Part shown: piece after piece, positions 16,322 to 23,690 of the stretch
Layout: every line of letters starts with the position of its first letter
Position numbering within the stretch: position 1 is the stretch's first letter
Origin: Pseudomonadaceae bacterium
Lineage (GTDB): Bacteria > Pseudomonadota > Alphaproteobacteria > UBA2136 > UBA6156
Assembly: GCA_024236095.1 (NCBI GenBank)
Contig: JACKLD010000015.1
Location: 75,187-139,186, forward strand
Direction of reading: 5' to 3'
DNA: 64,000 nt
Translations under genes and position numbers: made by a program
The notes under the pieces: generated by a model
The model's database searches: none
The model's input: the letters and a program-made list of their open reading frames with translations, nothing else
Told to the model about the DNA's origin: nothing

Positions 16322-16534
16322 TGAGGTTTATGAGGGATGGCTCCCTTCCTTCGGTACATGCCAAAGTGCAACCTGTACCCGTTAGGCGGAGTCTGGTGCC
16401 TTATATAGGGGCTTTCTCCAATCCCATGAAGGCCGGGGAGTTCCGGGTTGGGGGTGGGGTACATGTGGGGGTACTTGGTGTTTTAACAAATCTGCTTTAT
16501 TAATTCGGGCATAAGGTTATTGGATATCTTCGCA
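16322..16534. other. Right end of the island, non-coding
   Basis: No convincing gene. It contains the right arm-type pair at 16456-16477 and AT-rich sequence (TTTTAACAAATCTGCTTTAT) just before attR. Confidence 0.6.
16456..16477 (+). promoter_or_regulatory. Right arm-type integrase sites
   Basis: Two GGGGTAC boxes 12 bases apart (16456-16462, 16468-16474), differing from the left pair (13930-13951) only in the three spacer bases ATG versus CGC. Confidence 0.65.
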
Positions 16535-16551
16535 TCCTCTTCTGGGCACCA
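16535..16551 (+). repeat. attR core
   Basis: TCCTCTTCTGGGCACCA, an exact copy of the tRNA-Leu(CAG) 3' end at 13796-13812. Confidence 0.9.
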
Positions 16552-16602
16552 TTTATTTCTTTGTTCCTTACTTATCCGACAGATGAGCAGCCGAATGATT
16601 GG

Positions 16603-16625
16603 GCCGGAGCGCAGCGGAGACCAAC
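16603..16625 (+). repeat. 23-bp GC-rich repeat, copy B
   Basis: Exact copy of 1551-1573. It lies 12 bases before a fragment of the tRNA-Ser(CGA) anticodon arm. Confidence 0.85.
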
Positions 16626-16637
16626 GTGCGATGTCGC

Positions 16638-16658
16638 GCGGCGGTCTCGAAAACCGTT
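16638..16658 (+). repeat. Fragment of tRNA-Ser(CGA) anticodon arm
   Basis: 21 bases identical to 16721-16741 inside the intact gene, covering the anticodon stem and loop (GGTCTCGAAAACC). Neither acceptor nor T-arm accompanies it. Confidence 0.8.
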
Positions 16659-16696
16659 TCCATCACATCCAATTTATGTTAACCACATTTTCCAGC

Positions 16697-16784
16697 GGAG
16701 GAGTGGCTGAGTGGTCGAAAGCGGCGGTCTCGAAAACCGTTAACGGGCAACCGTTCGTAGGTTCGAATCCTATCTCCTCCGCCA
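16697..16784 (+). tRNA. tRNA-Ser (CGA)
   Basis: Acceptor GGAGGAG/CTCCTCC, loop CTCGAAA (anticodon CGA), long variable arm, T-loop TTCGAAT, CCA at 16782-16784. Fragments of it lie on both sides: anticodon arm at 16638-16658 and 3' end at 16869-16888. Confidence 0.95.
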
Positions 16785-16788
16785 GTAT

Positions 16789-16803
16789 GTCACCATAGGT
16801 GAC
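16789..16803. terminator. Small hairpin after tRNA-Ser(CGA)
   Basis: GTCACC-ATA-GGTGAC, a 6-bp stem directly behind the CCA end; no T-run follows, so a processing or weak termination signal. Confidence 0.35.
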
Positions 16804-16819
16804 TGACTATAAACAAAAA

Positions 16820-16888
16820 GATAGGAACAACATGTTCAAGCAAGGCGAAGCCAACCCAAACCACATGTAATCCTATCTCCTCCGCCAG
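16820..16888 (+). repeat. Duplicated tRNA-Ser 3' end with preceding hairpin (mini-element 1)
   Basis: AATCCTATCTCCTCCGCCAG (16869-16888) equals 16766-16785, the tRNA from the T-loop to one base past CCA. The match continues over the flank with two mismatches. Before it, GATAGGA (16820-16826) pairs with TCCTATC (16871-16877), and ACATGT (16830-16835) pairs with ACATGT (16863-16868). So the copy resembles a T-arm whose 7-base loop has grown to more than 40 bases. Offset from the tRNA is 103 bases. Confidence 0.8.
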
Positions 16889-16889
16889 C

Positions 16890-17657
16890 ATGTCTCCAAC
16901 AACAAAGCCGCCCATGCCCCTTACCCCCGCCAATCTCTCCCGCCAGCCCCTTTTCAGCGGCCTCGACGAGATGGCCTGGGCACGGCTGGCCAAGGCCATC
17001 CATGGCGACAGCTTCGGCAAAAAAGGCGTGCTGGTGCGGCAGGGCGAACTGCACCCGTACATGTACGTCATCCTTTCCGGCCGCGCGGCGATGAGCCGGG
17101 TGAGCGACAGCGGCGGAGAGGTGGTCACCCGGCTGGCCGGCCCCGGCGAAAGCCTTCTGGAAGAATGCGTGTTTCTGGGCACCCCCAGCCCGATGACGGT
17201 GGAATGTGAAGCCGGCTGCCAACTGGCGCTTCTGCCCGCCGCAACCGTGCATGAACTGGTGGCCACCTGCCCTACCTTCGCACGCAACATCATCACCGCC
17301 CTTAGCCAACGCAGCGAACAAATGGCAGTGCAATGCCAAACCCTCACCATCACCCAGGCGGAAGACCGGCTGGCGGGCTACATGGTGCAGGTGATGCTGG
17401 AAGGCGGCGGCCCGCGCCAACGCTTTGAACTGCCCTACACCAAAGCCACCATTGCCAAGCACTTGGGAATGACACCCGAGACCTTCTCACGCACGCTGAA
17501 AGCACTGGCCAAACGCGGCGTGGTTGTGGAAGGCCGCGCCGTCACCCTCACCCACCTGCGCGCGCTGTGCCATGCGTGCGACCCCAGCCACGCCCGCAAG
17601 TGTCCCGACCACGGCACCGCCCAGTGCCAGCTGCACAGTGCCGACAAGCGGACCTGA
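16890..17657 (+). CDS. Crp/Fnr-family transcription regulator
   Basis: 255 residues from ATG 16890, or 247 from ATG 16914; neither has a good ribosome site. Residues 20-135 form a cyclic-nucleotide-binding-like beta roll (YVILSGRAAMSRV, AGPGESLLEECVFLGTPSP), then a dimer helix and a C-terminal winged helix-turn-helix (TKATIAKHLGMTPETFSRTLKALAKRGVV). The N-terminal Cys cluster of FNR is absent. The tail has five cysteines (CHACD, KCPDH, CQLH), which could bind metal or haem. The 16890 start codon lies in the duplicated tRNA-Ser flank, so the insertion may have given this gene a new 5' end. Targets unknown. Confidence 0.85.
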   Translation: MSPTTKPPMPLTPANLSRQPLFSGLDEMAWARLAKAIHGDSFGKKGVLVRQGELHPYMYVILSGRAAMSRVSDSGGEVVTRLAGPGESLLEECVFLGTPSPMTVECEAGCQLALLPAATVHELVATCPTFARNIITALSQRSEQMAVQCQTLTITQAEDRLAGYMVQVMLEGGGPRQRFELPYTKATIAKHLGMTPETFSRTLKALAKRGVVVEGRAVTLTHLRALCHACDPSHARKCPDHGTAQCQLHSADKRT

Positions 17658-17668
17658 CGCCCCCTGCC

Positions 17669-18898
17669 TCAAATCACGTTGGTCACACCGTCCAAATGCC
17701 GCCACACGCCACAAGCATCCACCAGTTGCTTGCCTTGTAACTCGCGGGAGGTCAGCGCACGGAACGGTTTGTGCGCGGTCAGGCACACCACCACGTCGGC
17801 GCGGGCGATCGCCTCGCCCAACGGGGTCAGCGGGCGCCGCCAGCTGTCAATGTTCGGTTCCACCACCAGCAGCTCAAGATTGGAATCGTTGGCAAGCTCA
17901 TCGATCACGACGGCCCCCGGGCTATCGCGCAAATCGTCCACGTCCGGCTTGTAGGCAAGGCCGAGGCACGCCACCGTCACCTTGTCTTTCCCCATGCGGC
18001 GCACCGCCTCGCGCACCTTGCCGGCCACCCATAAGGGCTTGCTGTCGTTCACCTCGCGGGTGGCACGCATCTGTTTGGCAATTTCCGGCGCACTGTGCAC
18101 GATGAACCACGGATCCACCGCAATGCAATGCCCCCCAACCCCTGCCGCGTTGGGGGTGAAGATATTGACGCGGGGATGATGGTTGGCGAATTTCACCACC
18201 CGCCAGAAGTCCAGCCCCAGTTTGTCGCACACCATGTGCAGTTCGTTGCAAAAGGCCAATTGCGCGTCACGGCTGGCGTTTTCCACCAGTTTGACCATCT
18301 CGGCCTCGCCTGCGGTACAGGGTATCAACTCGCCCTTGCAGAAGGTCTTGTACAGCTCCAGACCGCGCTCGGTGGCCCGCTCGGAAAGCCCGCCCACCAG
18401 CCGGTCGTTTTCCACCATCTCGCGCAGCGTATCGCCGGGGATGGCGCGCTCCGGGCAAAACACGTAGTCGATCTTGTCGGCCAACTCGGGGCGGGTTTTT
18501 TCAACCACCGCCTTCACGTTCACCTCGGTGCCGCCCAACGGGCTGGTGCTTTCCAGAATCACCAAATCGCCCTCCTTCAGCACCGGCGCGATGGCGGCGG
18601 CGCCCGCTTCCACATAGCTCATGTCAGCCTCGTGGGTGGTATGGTCCACCGGTGTCGGCAAACTCAGCAGGAAGATGTCGGCAGGCACAGGCGCGGTATC
18701 GGCGTGCAGATTACCGCTGGCATGGGCTTCGGCGACCAATTCGCTCATCCCCGGCTCGGCAAAGGGGCATTCGCCCTTGTTCACCCGTGCCACCACGGCG
18801 GGGTTGATGTCCACCCCGTGCACCTTGTGCCCCGCACGGGCCAGAATCGCCGCCATCGGCAGCCCCATGTACCCAAGTCCGATAAGTGTGATGTTCAT
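17669..18898 (-). CDS. wecC: UDP-N-acetyl-D-mannosamine dehydrogenase
   Basis: 409 residues. Rossmann LIGLGYMGLPMAAILA, SLPTPVDHTTHEADMSYVEA, ILESTSPLGGTE, FCPERAIPGDT and the catalytic Cys in GVGGHCIAVDPWF are the WecC pattern rather than that of Ugd. It oxidises UDP-ManNAc to UDP-ManNAcA, a precursor of enterobacterial common antigen-like and other surface glycans. Its start overlaps the preceding small ORF by 4 bases (ATGA). It is last in a row comEC-rpe-small ORF-wecC, all coupled or nearly so. No epimerase wecB is visible in the window. Confidence 0.92.
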   Translation of the reverse strand: MNITLIGLGYMGLPMAAILARAGHKVHGVDINPAVVARVNKGECPFAEPGMSELVAEAHASGNLHADTAPVPADIFLLSLPTPVDHTTHEADMSYVEAGAAAIAPVLKEGDLVILESTSPLGGTEVNVKAVVEKTRPELADKIDYVFCPERAIPGDTLREMVENDRLVGGLSERATERGLELYKTFCKGELIPCTAGEAEMVKLVENASRDAQLAFCNELHMVCDKLGLDFWRVVKFANHHPRVNIFTPNAAGVGGHCIAVDPWFIVHSAPEIAKQMRATREVNDSKPLWVAGKVREAVRRMGKDKVTVACLGLAYKPDVDDLRDSPGAVVIDELANDSNLELLVVEPNIDSWRRPLTPLGEAIARADVVVCLTAHKPFRALTSRELQGKQLVDACGVWRHLDGVTNVI

Positions 18899-19128
18899 TT
18901 GGCCGCTTCCTTGCTCTTATCGTATTCTTCCCATGATATTCTTTCTTCTATCCATCGTTCATAAGCCATACGGATGCAAGCCCGACGTGCAGAAGATGGC
19001 GCACTGCGATAGGCGGCAGGCAATGTGCGCATGGCTGTCGACGTATGAACGAGATAAACCACGTTGCTTCCTCTTTCCGTGTAGCCAACGGGACCTTTGT
19101 CGATATGGTGAACAATAAGATACTCCAT
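18895..19128 (-). CDS. Small hypothetical protein between rpe and wecC
   Basis: 77 residues, ATG 19128, stop overlapping the wecC start (ATGA) and beginning 10 bases after the rpe stop. The basic middle and acidic C-terminus (RACIRMAYERWIEERISWEEYD) look like two helices; there is no signal or membrane segment. I do not recognise the family. Tight packing inside the operon is the main reason to accept it. Confidence 0.55.
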   Translation of the reverse strand: MEYLIVHHIDKGPVGYTERGSNVVYLVHTSTAMRTLPAAYRSAPSSARRACIRMAYERWIEERISWEEYDKSKEAAK

Positions 19129-19137
19129 GCATACGAT

Positions 19138-19776
19138 TTACACGCCTTGACGCAACCTGACAATGACATGGGACATATCATGGGCACCAAACACCGCACT
19201 GCCCGCCACCAGCACGTCGGCACCGGCGGCGCGCACGGCGGCGGCAGTGGTGGCATTGACACCACCGTCGGCCACCAACAGCACCTCCGGCCCGAACATC
19301 GCCCGCAATTCGGCGAACTTGGGCAAGGTTTCCGGCAGCAACGCCTGCCCCCCTGCCCCCGCCACCACGGTCATCACGGTGATATGGCTTAACTGGCCCA
19401 CATAAGGCCGCAACGCTTCCGTGGAGGTTGCAGGATTGAGCGCCAATCCGGCAGGGATACCCGCCGCACGGATGCTTTGGACGGCTTCGGCGGCCCCTTC
19501 ACACTCCACATGCACCGCCAAACGGCTGGCCCCTGCGGCAATGAACTGCGGCACCTGCGCGGCAGGGTTCGTCACCATCAAATGCACGTCCAACGGTAGG
19601 CTTGTGGCGGTTTTCAAATCCTTCACCACCCCCGCACCAAAGGTCAACGGAGGCACAAAGTGGCCATCCATCACGTCCACATGCAACCAATCGGCCCCGG
19701 CCTGTTCGGCATCACGGGCGGCATCGGCCAGCGCGGCATGGTTTGCGGCCAGCAACGAGGGGGCAATCAGCGTCAT
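19138..19776 (-). CDS. rpe: Ribulose-phosphate 3-epimerase
   Basis: 212 residues from ATG 19776, with GGAAGG upstream; its start overlaps the comEC stop (ATGA). TIM-barrel marks: IAPSLLAANHAAL, DWLHVDVMDGHFVPPLTFG (metal ligands His and Asp), LDVHLMVTNP, VMTVVAGAGGQ and LLVADGGVN. It interconverts ribulose 5-phosphate and xylulose 5-phosphate. The usual VxPGFGGQ loop reads VVAGAGGQ here, a small deviation at the phosphate end. 212 residues is a little shorter than the usual 220-225. Confidence 0.92.
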   Translation of the reverse strand: MTLIAPSLLAANHAALADAARDAEQAGADWLHVDVMDGHFVPPLTFGAGVVKDLKTATSLPLDVHLMVTNPAAQVPQFIAAGASRLAVHVECEGAAEAVQSIRAAGIPAGLALNPATSTEALRPYVGQLSHITVMTVVAGAGGQALLPETLPKFAELRAMFGPEVLLVADGGVNATTAAAVRAAGADVLVAGSAVFGAHDMSHVIVRLRQGV

Positions 19777-21737
19777 CGTTTTTCCTTCCAGCATACGGGG
19801 GCCGCCTGTTGCCACGGGCGGGCGCAGGCGGGCAGGCTGACCTCTGCCCCCTCTGCCGTCAAGCGGGCATAGGCAAAGCTGCCCATGCGCAAGGCGTTGG
19901 CGCCGCAGGCAGGGCCATCTTCAAACACCACCCAGCGGGCGCTGGCACAATCGTCGGCGGTCGGTTCCTTCACGCGGGATACCACGCCCAACGCTGTCAC
20001 GTAACCGCAGCCTACGCCATCGCAGTCGGGGAGAATACCTCCTGCCGCCACATACCCCTGCCGCTGCCAATATTCCACTGTGCGCGGGGCCTCGTTCCAG
20101 AGAGCTCGGAAGCTGCGCCCCTCTACCAATACAGCCACTTTGCCGCCTTCCAGAAGCTCGACATACGCACCGCGGGGCTGCCACCATACGGCGAAACCGC
20201 CCAACACCAGCAACACCGCCAATGCCAGCCCCCCTGCCCCGCGCTTGCGATGAAACACCGGCGCCAACGCCAAAACAGCCAATCCCGCCACGGGCCACGC
20301 CCACCACTTGGGAGCCTCCACCGTGGCATAGGGCAAACCAGCCACCCACGCCGCCCATGCATTGACCCACGCAGCCCCCCAGCCCGCCACGGTAAACAGA
20401 GGTTCCTGCAAGCCAAACGGCACCAACACCAGCCCCGCAAACGCCGCCAACGTAATGGGTGCCATGGCGGGAATGGCCACCAAGTTGGCCAACACCCCCA
20501 ACACGTTGATCTGCCCGAAGTTCAGCAGCAAAAACGGCGCAGTTGCCCATGCCGCCACCACACTGCTGCGCGCCAGCCAACGGGTCTTTTGCAACCATGT
20601 GGTCGGGTGACCGTAGGCCAGCCCCAACAATATCAACCCGCCCACCGCCGCAAAGCTGAGTTGGAACCCCGCCTGCATCACCGCCGCCGGATTGACCGCC
20701 AACACCAGCAGCAACGCCAACGCCCATGCCCGCGGCAGGCTGCGCAATCGTCCGGTCAATACCGCTACCAACAGCATCGCCACCATAATCAGCGCACGCT
20801 GCACACTCACCGGCGCCCCCGCCAGCACGGCGTACAGCAGCGCCGCCACAAGGCCAACCACCGCGCCAATGGCCTTGCCGTTCACCCGCAATGCCAAGGC
20901 AGGCCACAGCGCCAGCAAACGCCGCACCAGCCAGAAGATACCGCCCCCCACCAAGGTCAACTGCAAGCCGGATACCGCCAGCAAATGGCTCAACCCCGCT
21001 TGCCGGTAACTCTCACGCACCCCGGCGGGAATCTGCCGTTGGTCGGCCACCAGCAGCGCCGTCAGCACGCCTTGGGCATAGGGCCCGGAGAGGGCTTTCA
21101 CCCTCTGCCGCCACTCTTCCAACGTGGCAGCCGCCTGTTCCCGCAAGGTTGGCGACGGCGGCTGCACATGGCTAGGCTCGGCCTTGCCCTGCACATAGCC
21201 AAAGAGCTTGTCGTGGTTAAGAGTATCCCACAGGCGATAATCACGGGCACCGGCAAAAGCGGGCACATCGGGCGGATACAATACCACCGGCGCGGCCATA
21301 CCTTCCCCCACCGCCAGCGTTTCAGCCTGTTTGGCGGGCACCCCCAACCGCAGCACACCGGCCTGCAACGGCCCCTGCGCAAGGCCGTAAAAGGTGACGT
21401 GATGCACCTCCACCGTCGCCCGCCCCGCAACGGTGCCCGACTCGATGGCCGCCACCACGCCATCCACCCAATGCCGCTTGCTGCCTAACGCCTGCCACGG
21501 GAACGCCGTCGCCGCCTGCATCTGCCACGCTGTCAGCAACCAGAAGAGACCCGACATCACCGGCAACCAACCGAGACGCGTCTTGGCCAATGCCAACAAA
21601 CCCACGCCCAAAGGGAACAGCCCCCACAGCCACGCCACATCCTGCGGCCACACCAGATACGCGGCACTGCCCACCACCGCCCCTGCGGCCATCAACAATA
21701 TGGAAAGGTGCGGCACCAACGCGCGGCGAAGACTCAT
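19773..21737 (-). CDS. comEC: ComEC/Rec2-type DNA-uptake channel protein
   Basis: 654 residues from ATG 21737. After three or four N-terminal helices comes a periplasmic OB-like domain (DUF4131, residues about 80-200), then the competence domain with the typical HLLAVSGLQLTLVGGGIFW and many membrane helices. The last 140 residues are soluble with four cysteines and no metallo-beta-lactamase metal motif, as in many alphaproteobacterial versions. The family carries single-stranded DNA across the inner membrane in natural transformation. Placement directly in front of rpe and overlapping it is unusual. No ribosome site is obvious at the chosen start. Confidence 0.88.
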   Translation of the reverse strand: MSLRRALVPHLSILLMAAGAVVGSAAYLVWPQDVAWLWGLFPLGVGLLALAKTRLGWLPVMSGLFWLLTAWQMQAATAFPWQALGSKRHWVDGVVAAIESGTVAGRATVEVHHVTFYGLAQGPLQAGVLRLGVPAKQAETLAVGEGMAAPVVLYPPDVPAFAGARDYRLWDTLNHDKLFGYVQGKAEPSHVQPPSPTLREQAAATLEEWRQRVKALSGPYAQGVLTALLVADQRQIPAGVRESYRQAGLSHLLAVSGLQLTLVGGGIFWLVRRLLALWPALALRVNGKAIGAVVGLVAALLYAVLAGAPVSVQRALIMVAMLLVAVLTGRLRSLPRAWALALLLVLAVNPAAVMQAGFQLSFAAVGGLILLGLAYGHPTTWLQKTRWLARSSVVAAWATAPFLLLNFGQINVLGVLANLVAIPAMAPITLAAFAGLVLVPFGLQEPLFTVAGWGAAWVNAWAAWVAGLPYATVEAPKWWAWPVAGLAVLALAPVFHRKRGAGGLALAVLLVLGGFAVWWQPRGAYVELLEGGKVAVLVEGRSFRALWNEAPRTVEYWQRQGYVAAGGILPDCDGVGCGYVTALGVVSRVKEPTADDCASARWVVFEDGPACGANALRMGSFAYARLTAEGAEVSLPACARPWQQAAPVCWKEKR

Positions 21738-21778
21738 GCCGCACTGTACGGGGAACAAGAATGGCTCACAAGAGGCGG

Positions 21779-22120
21779 CTAACGGCCGTCCACAGGCTTT
21801 CTGCCGCATACATCCAGCAGCATGGCCTTGGTATCGAATTCTCCAACTTCAAAGTGACGCCCGCCTTGGGGGGTTAAATGCACCACCGCATCGCCCACCT
21901 CATCACGCTCTGCCCACGTCGAGATATTGGGCGAGACATCTTTGACACCGGTACGGAAACCAACCATATACTGGCGGCCAAGCTTCTTTCGGCTGGTGTA
22001 AAAGACCAACGACGGCGTTCCGGACTCCATCAGCTGGTAACCCAGCGCACTCCCGGCCTCCCAACCGTCAAAGAAGCTGAGATCCAGACTTTTCCAATTC
22101 CAGAGCAGGTGGTCAGACAT
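21779..22120 (-). CDS. Small hypothetical protein
   Basis: 113 residues from ATG 22120, with GGAGG 12 bases upstream; TTG 22156 is an in-frame alternative. The chain is mixed alpha/beta (WNWKSLDLSFFDGWEAGSALG, PSLVFYTSRKKLGRQYMVGF), soluble, with no signal. It sits between the GT39 gene and comEC on the same strand. I do not recognise it. Confidence 0.5.
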   Translation of the reverse strand: MSDHLLWNWKSLDLSFFDGWEAGSALGYQLMESGTPSLVFYTSRKKLGRQYMVGFRTGVKDVSPNISTWAERDEVGDAVVHLTPQGGRHFEVGEFDTKAMLLDVCGRKPVDGR

Positions 22121-22165
22121 ACCGCCAACATACCTCCAAATGTATACCCACAACAAGCCCGATGA

Positions 22166-23683
22166 TTACCGAACAGCCACCTCCGTACTCCAGCACAACC
22201 ACGTGCGCAATTGGCGGGTGATGATGCCTTGCGTGGTGGTGCGCAAAGGCTGCCAAGGCTCGCAGCGCGAGAAACGGTGCTTTACCGCATCGGGCAACAC
22301 GTTCTGCTCGTTGATGTACAGCACCAACCGTCCGGCCAGCGGCGGCCACGGCCACAGGTCGTACTGGTTGGCGCGGCGGGTTCCATCGTTCAGATACAGT
22401 ACGGCAGGGTGGCGCGGCGTATGGAACGCCGCCAGCGCCGCCGTCTGGTAGCGGGTGGTCAGCACCACGCTGTCTGCGGCCAGCCGCGCAAGTTGCAGGT
22501 CCAACAGCTGACCCATCTCGGGCCAGCCGCGCAGGTCTTTGGTCGGGTCGGCCTTATAAGGCGTCTCAAGCCCCACGCGGCGCAACAGGAATGTATCGTG
22601 CATCACCAAACTTGCCAGCACATTCAGAATAATCCCCGCCACCAACAGCGGCCGCAGCTTGCGCCAACGGCCTGCCACCAACACCGCCAGCAGCACCAGC
22701 GCAGGCACGGTGGCCAGCAACGGCCAATTGGGCTGTACCTTGGCGTTGAGGGTTTGCAAGGCAAACACGGCAAACACCGGCAAGGTAAACCACAACAGAA
22801 GCCGCATTTGCGGCTCCAAACGCTTGTACACGGCCACACTCCTACCCCACACCGCCAACAGCAACACAAAGGTCAGCGGCCCCACCACCAGCAGTTGCCC
22901 GCCCAGAAACTCCAGCAACGTGCCAACCCCGCCATGACGCCCATCGCCGCCGCCATCGGCCTGCCACAGCAGGTGATGAAGCCCTGCCCAATCATGTTGC
23001 CAGTTCCACCACAGCACCGGCGCTTGCAAGACAAGGGAAATCAACCCCGCCACATACGGTTGCGGCTGCTTGAGCCAGTCGCGCCGCTCCACCAGCATGA
23101 ACACCAGCAGCAGCGGATAAAACAATGCGGCAGTATACTTGGCCAGCCCGGCCAAGCCGATCAGCACGCCGATCATGCTCCAGCAACACCACTTCAACTT
23201 ATCCTGCTGAGTGCTTAAAAACAAAATGAACAGCGCAAACATCCACAATGGCAACAACAAGGCGTCGGGGCTCATCAGCAGGCCGCCCACCGCCACCAGA
23301 GGCACCGTGGCCAACAGCCAAAAAGCCAGCCACGCGGCGCCCACGCCCGCCACCATGCCCGCCATGGCAAAACCTACCAACGGCACAATGCTTTGCCCCA
23401 GCAGGGCGAAGATCTTCACGCCCAGCATGGTCTCGCCAAAAAAGCCGGTGCCCACGGCAATGGCGGCGGTGGTCAGCGGCGGCTTGGTGAGGTAGCTCCA
23501 GTCCATATGGCTGGTCCAGTGCCAATACTGGGCTTCATCCGGCCCCAAACCGTAGGGCATCAGCCATTGTACGTAGATAATCCGCGCCAGCAGCAACGCC
23601 GCCGCCCATACCGCCGCTGCCTGCCACGGCAGCATTTCCAGCACATGCACGGGCTGGGCGGAGGTGTCTTTCTGTTTTACCAT
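22166..23683 (-). CDS. GT39 (ArnT/PMT-like) membrane glycosyltransferase
   Basis: 505 residues from ATG 23683 (ATG 23692 in frame). Polytopic, with the first periplasmic loop carrying the acidic motif GPDEAQYWHWTSHMDWSY that marks the ArnT/PMT superfamily, followed by SYLTKPPL and about ten helices; a soluble C-terminal region of 130 residues follows. Such enzymes take sugar from a polyprenyl-phosphate donor and add it to lipid A, another lipid or a protein. It is divergent from and overlaps at the start with a PAP2 phosphatase, which fits a lipid-modification pair. The acceptor is unknown. Confidence 0.82.
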   Translation of the reverse strand: MVKQKDTSAQPVHVLEMLPWQAAAVWAAALLLARIIYVQWLMPYGLGPDEAQYWHWTSHMDWSYLTKPPLTTAAIAVGTGFFGETMLGVKIFALLGQSIVPLVGFAMAGMVAGVGAAWLAFWLLATVPLVAVGGLLMSPDALLLPLWMFALFILFLSTQQDKLKWCCWSMIGVLIGLAGLAKYTAALFYPLLLVFMLVERRDWLKQPQPYVAGLISLVLQAPVLWWNWQHDWAGLHHLLWQADGGGDGRHGGVGTLLEFLGGQLLVVGPLTFVLLLAVWGRSVAVYKRLEPQMRLLLWFTLPVFAVFALQTLNAKVQPNWPLLATVPALVLLAVLVAGRWRKLRPLLVAGIILNVLASLVMHDTFLLRRVGLETPYKADPTKDLRGWPEMGQLLDLQLARLAADSVVLTTRYQTAALAAFHTPRHPAVLYLNDGTRRANQYDLWPWPPLAGRLVLYINEQNVLPDAVKHRFSRCEPWQPLRTTTQGIITRQLRTWLCWSTEVAVR

Positions 23684-23690
23684 GGCGCCC

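Larger units (their letters stand above)
13796..16551. mobile_element. Small integrative island in tRNA-Leu(CAG)
   Basis: The island is bounded by the 17-bp direct repeat TCCTCTTCTGGGCACCA (13796-13812 and 16535-16551). It starts with an integrase-like gene pointing inward, carries two cargo genes and is visibly poorer in G+C than its neighbours. Both ends carry paired arm-type-like sites. It has no replication, conjugation or virion genes, and the integrase lacks its catalytic half. So it is a decayed or satellite element that needs a recombinase in trans, if it moves at all. Confidence 0.88.
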
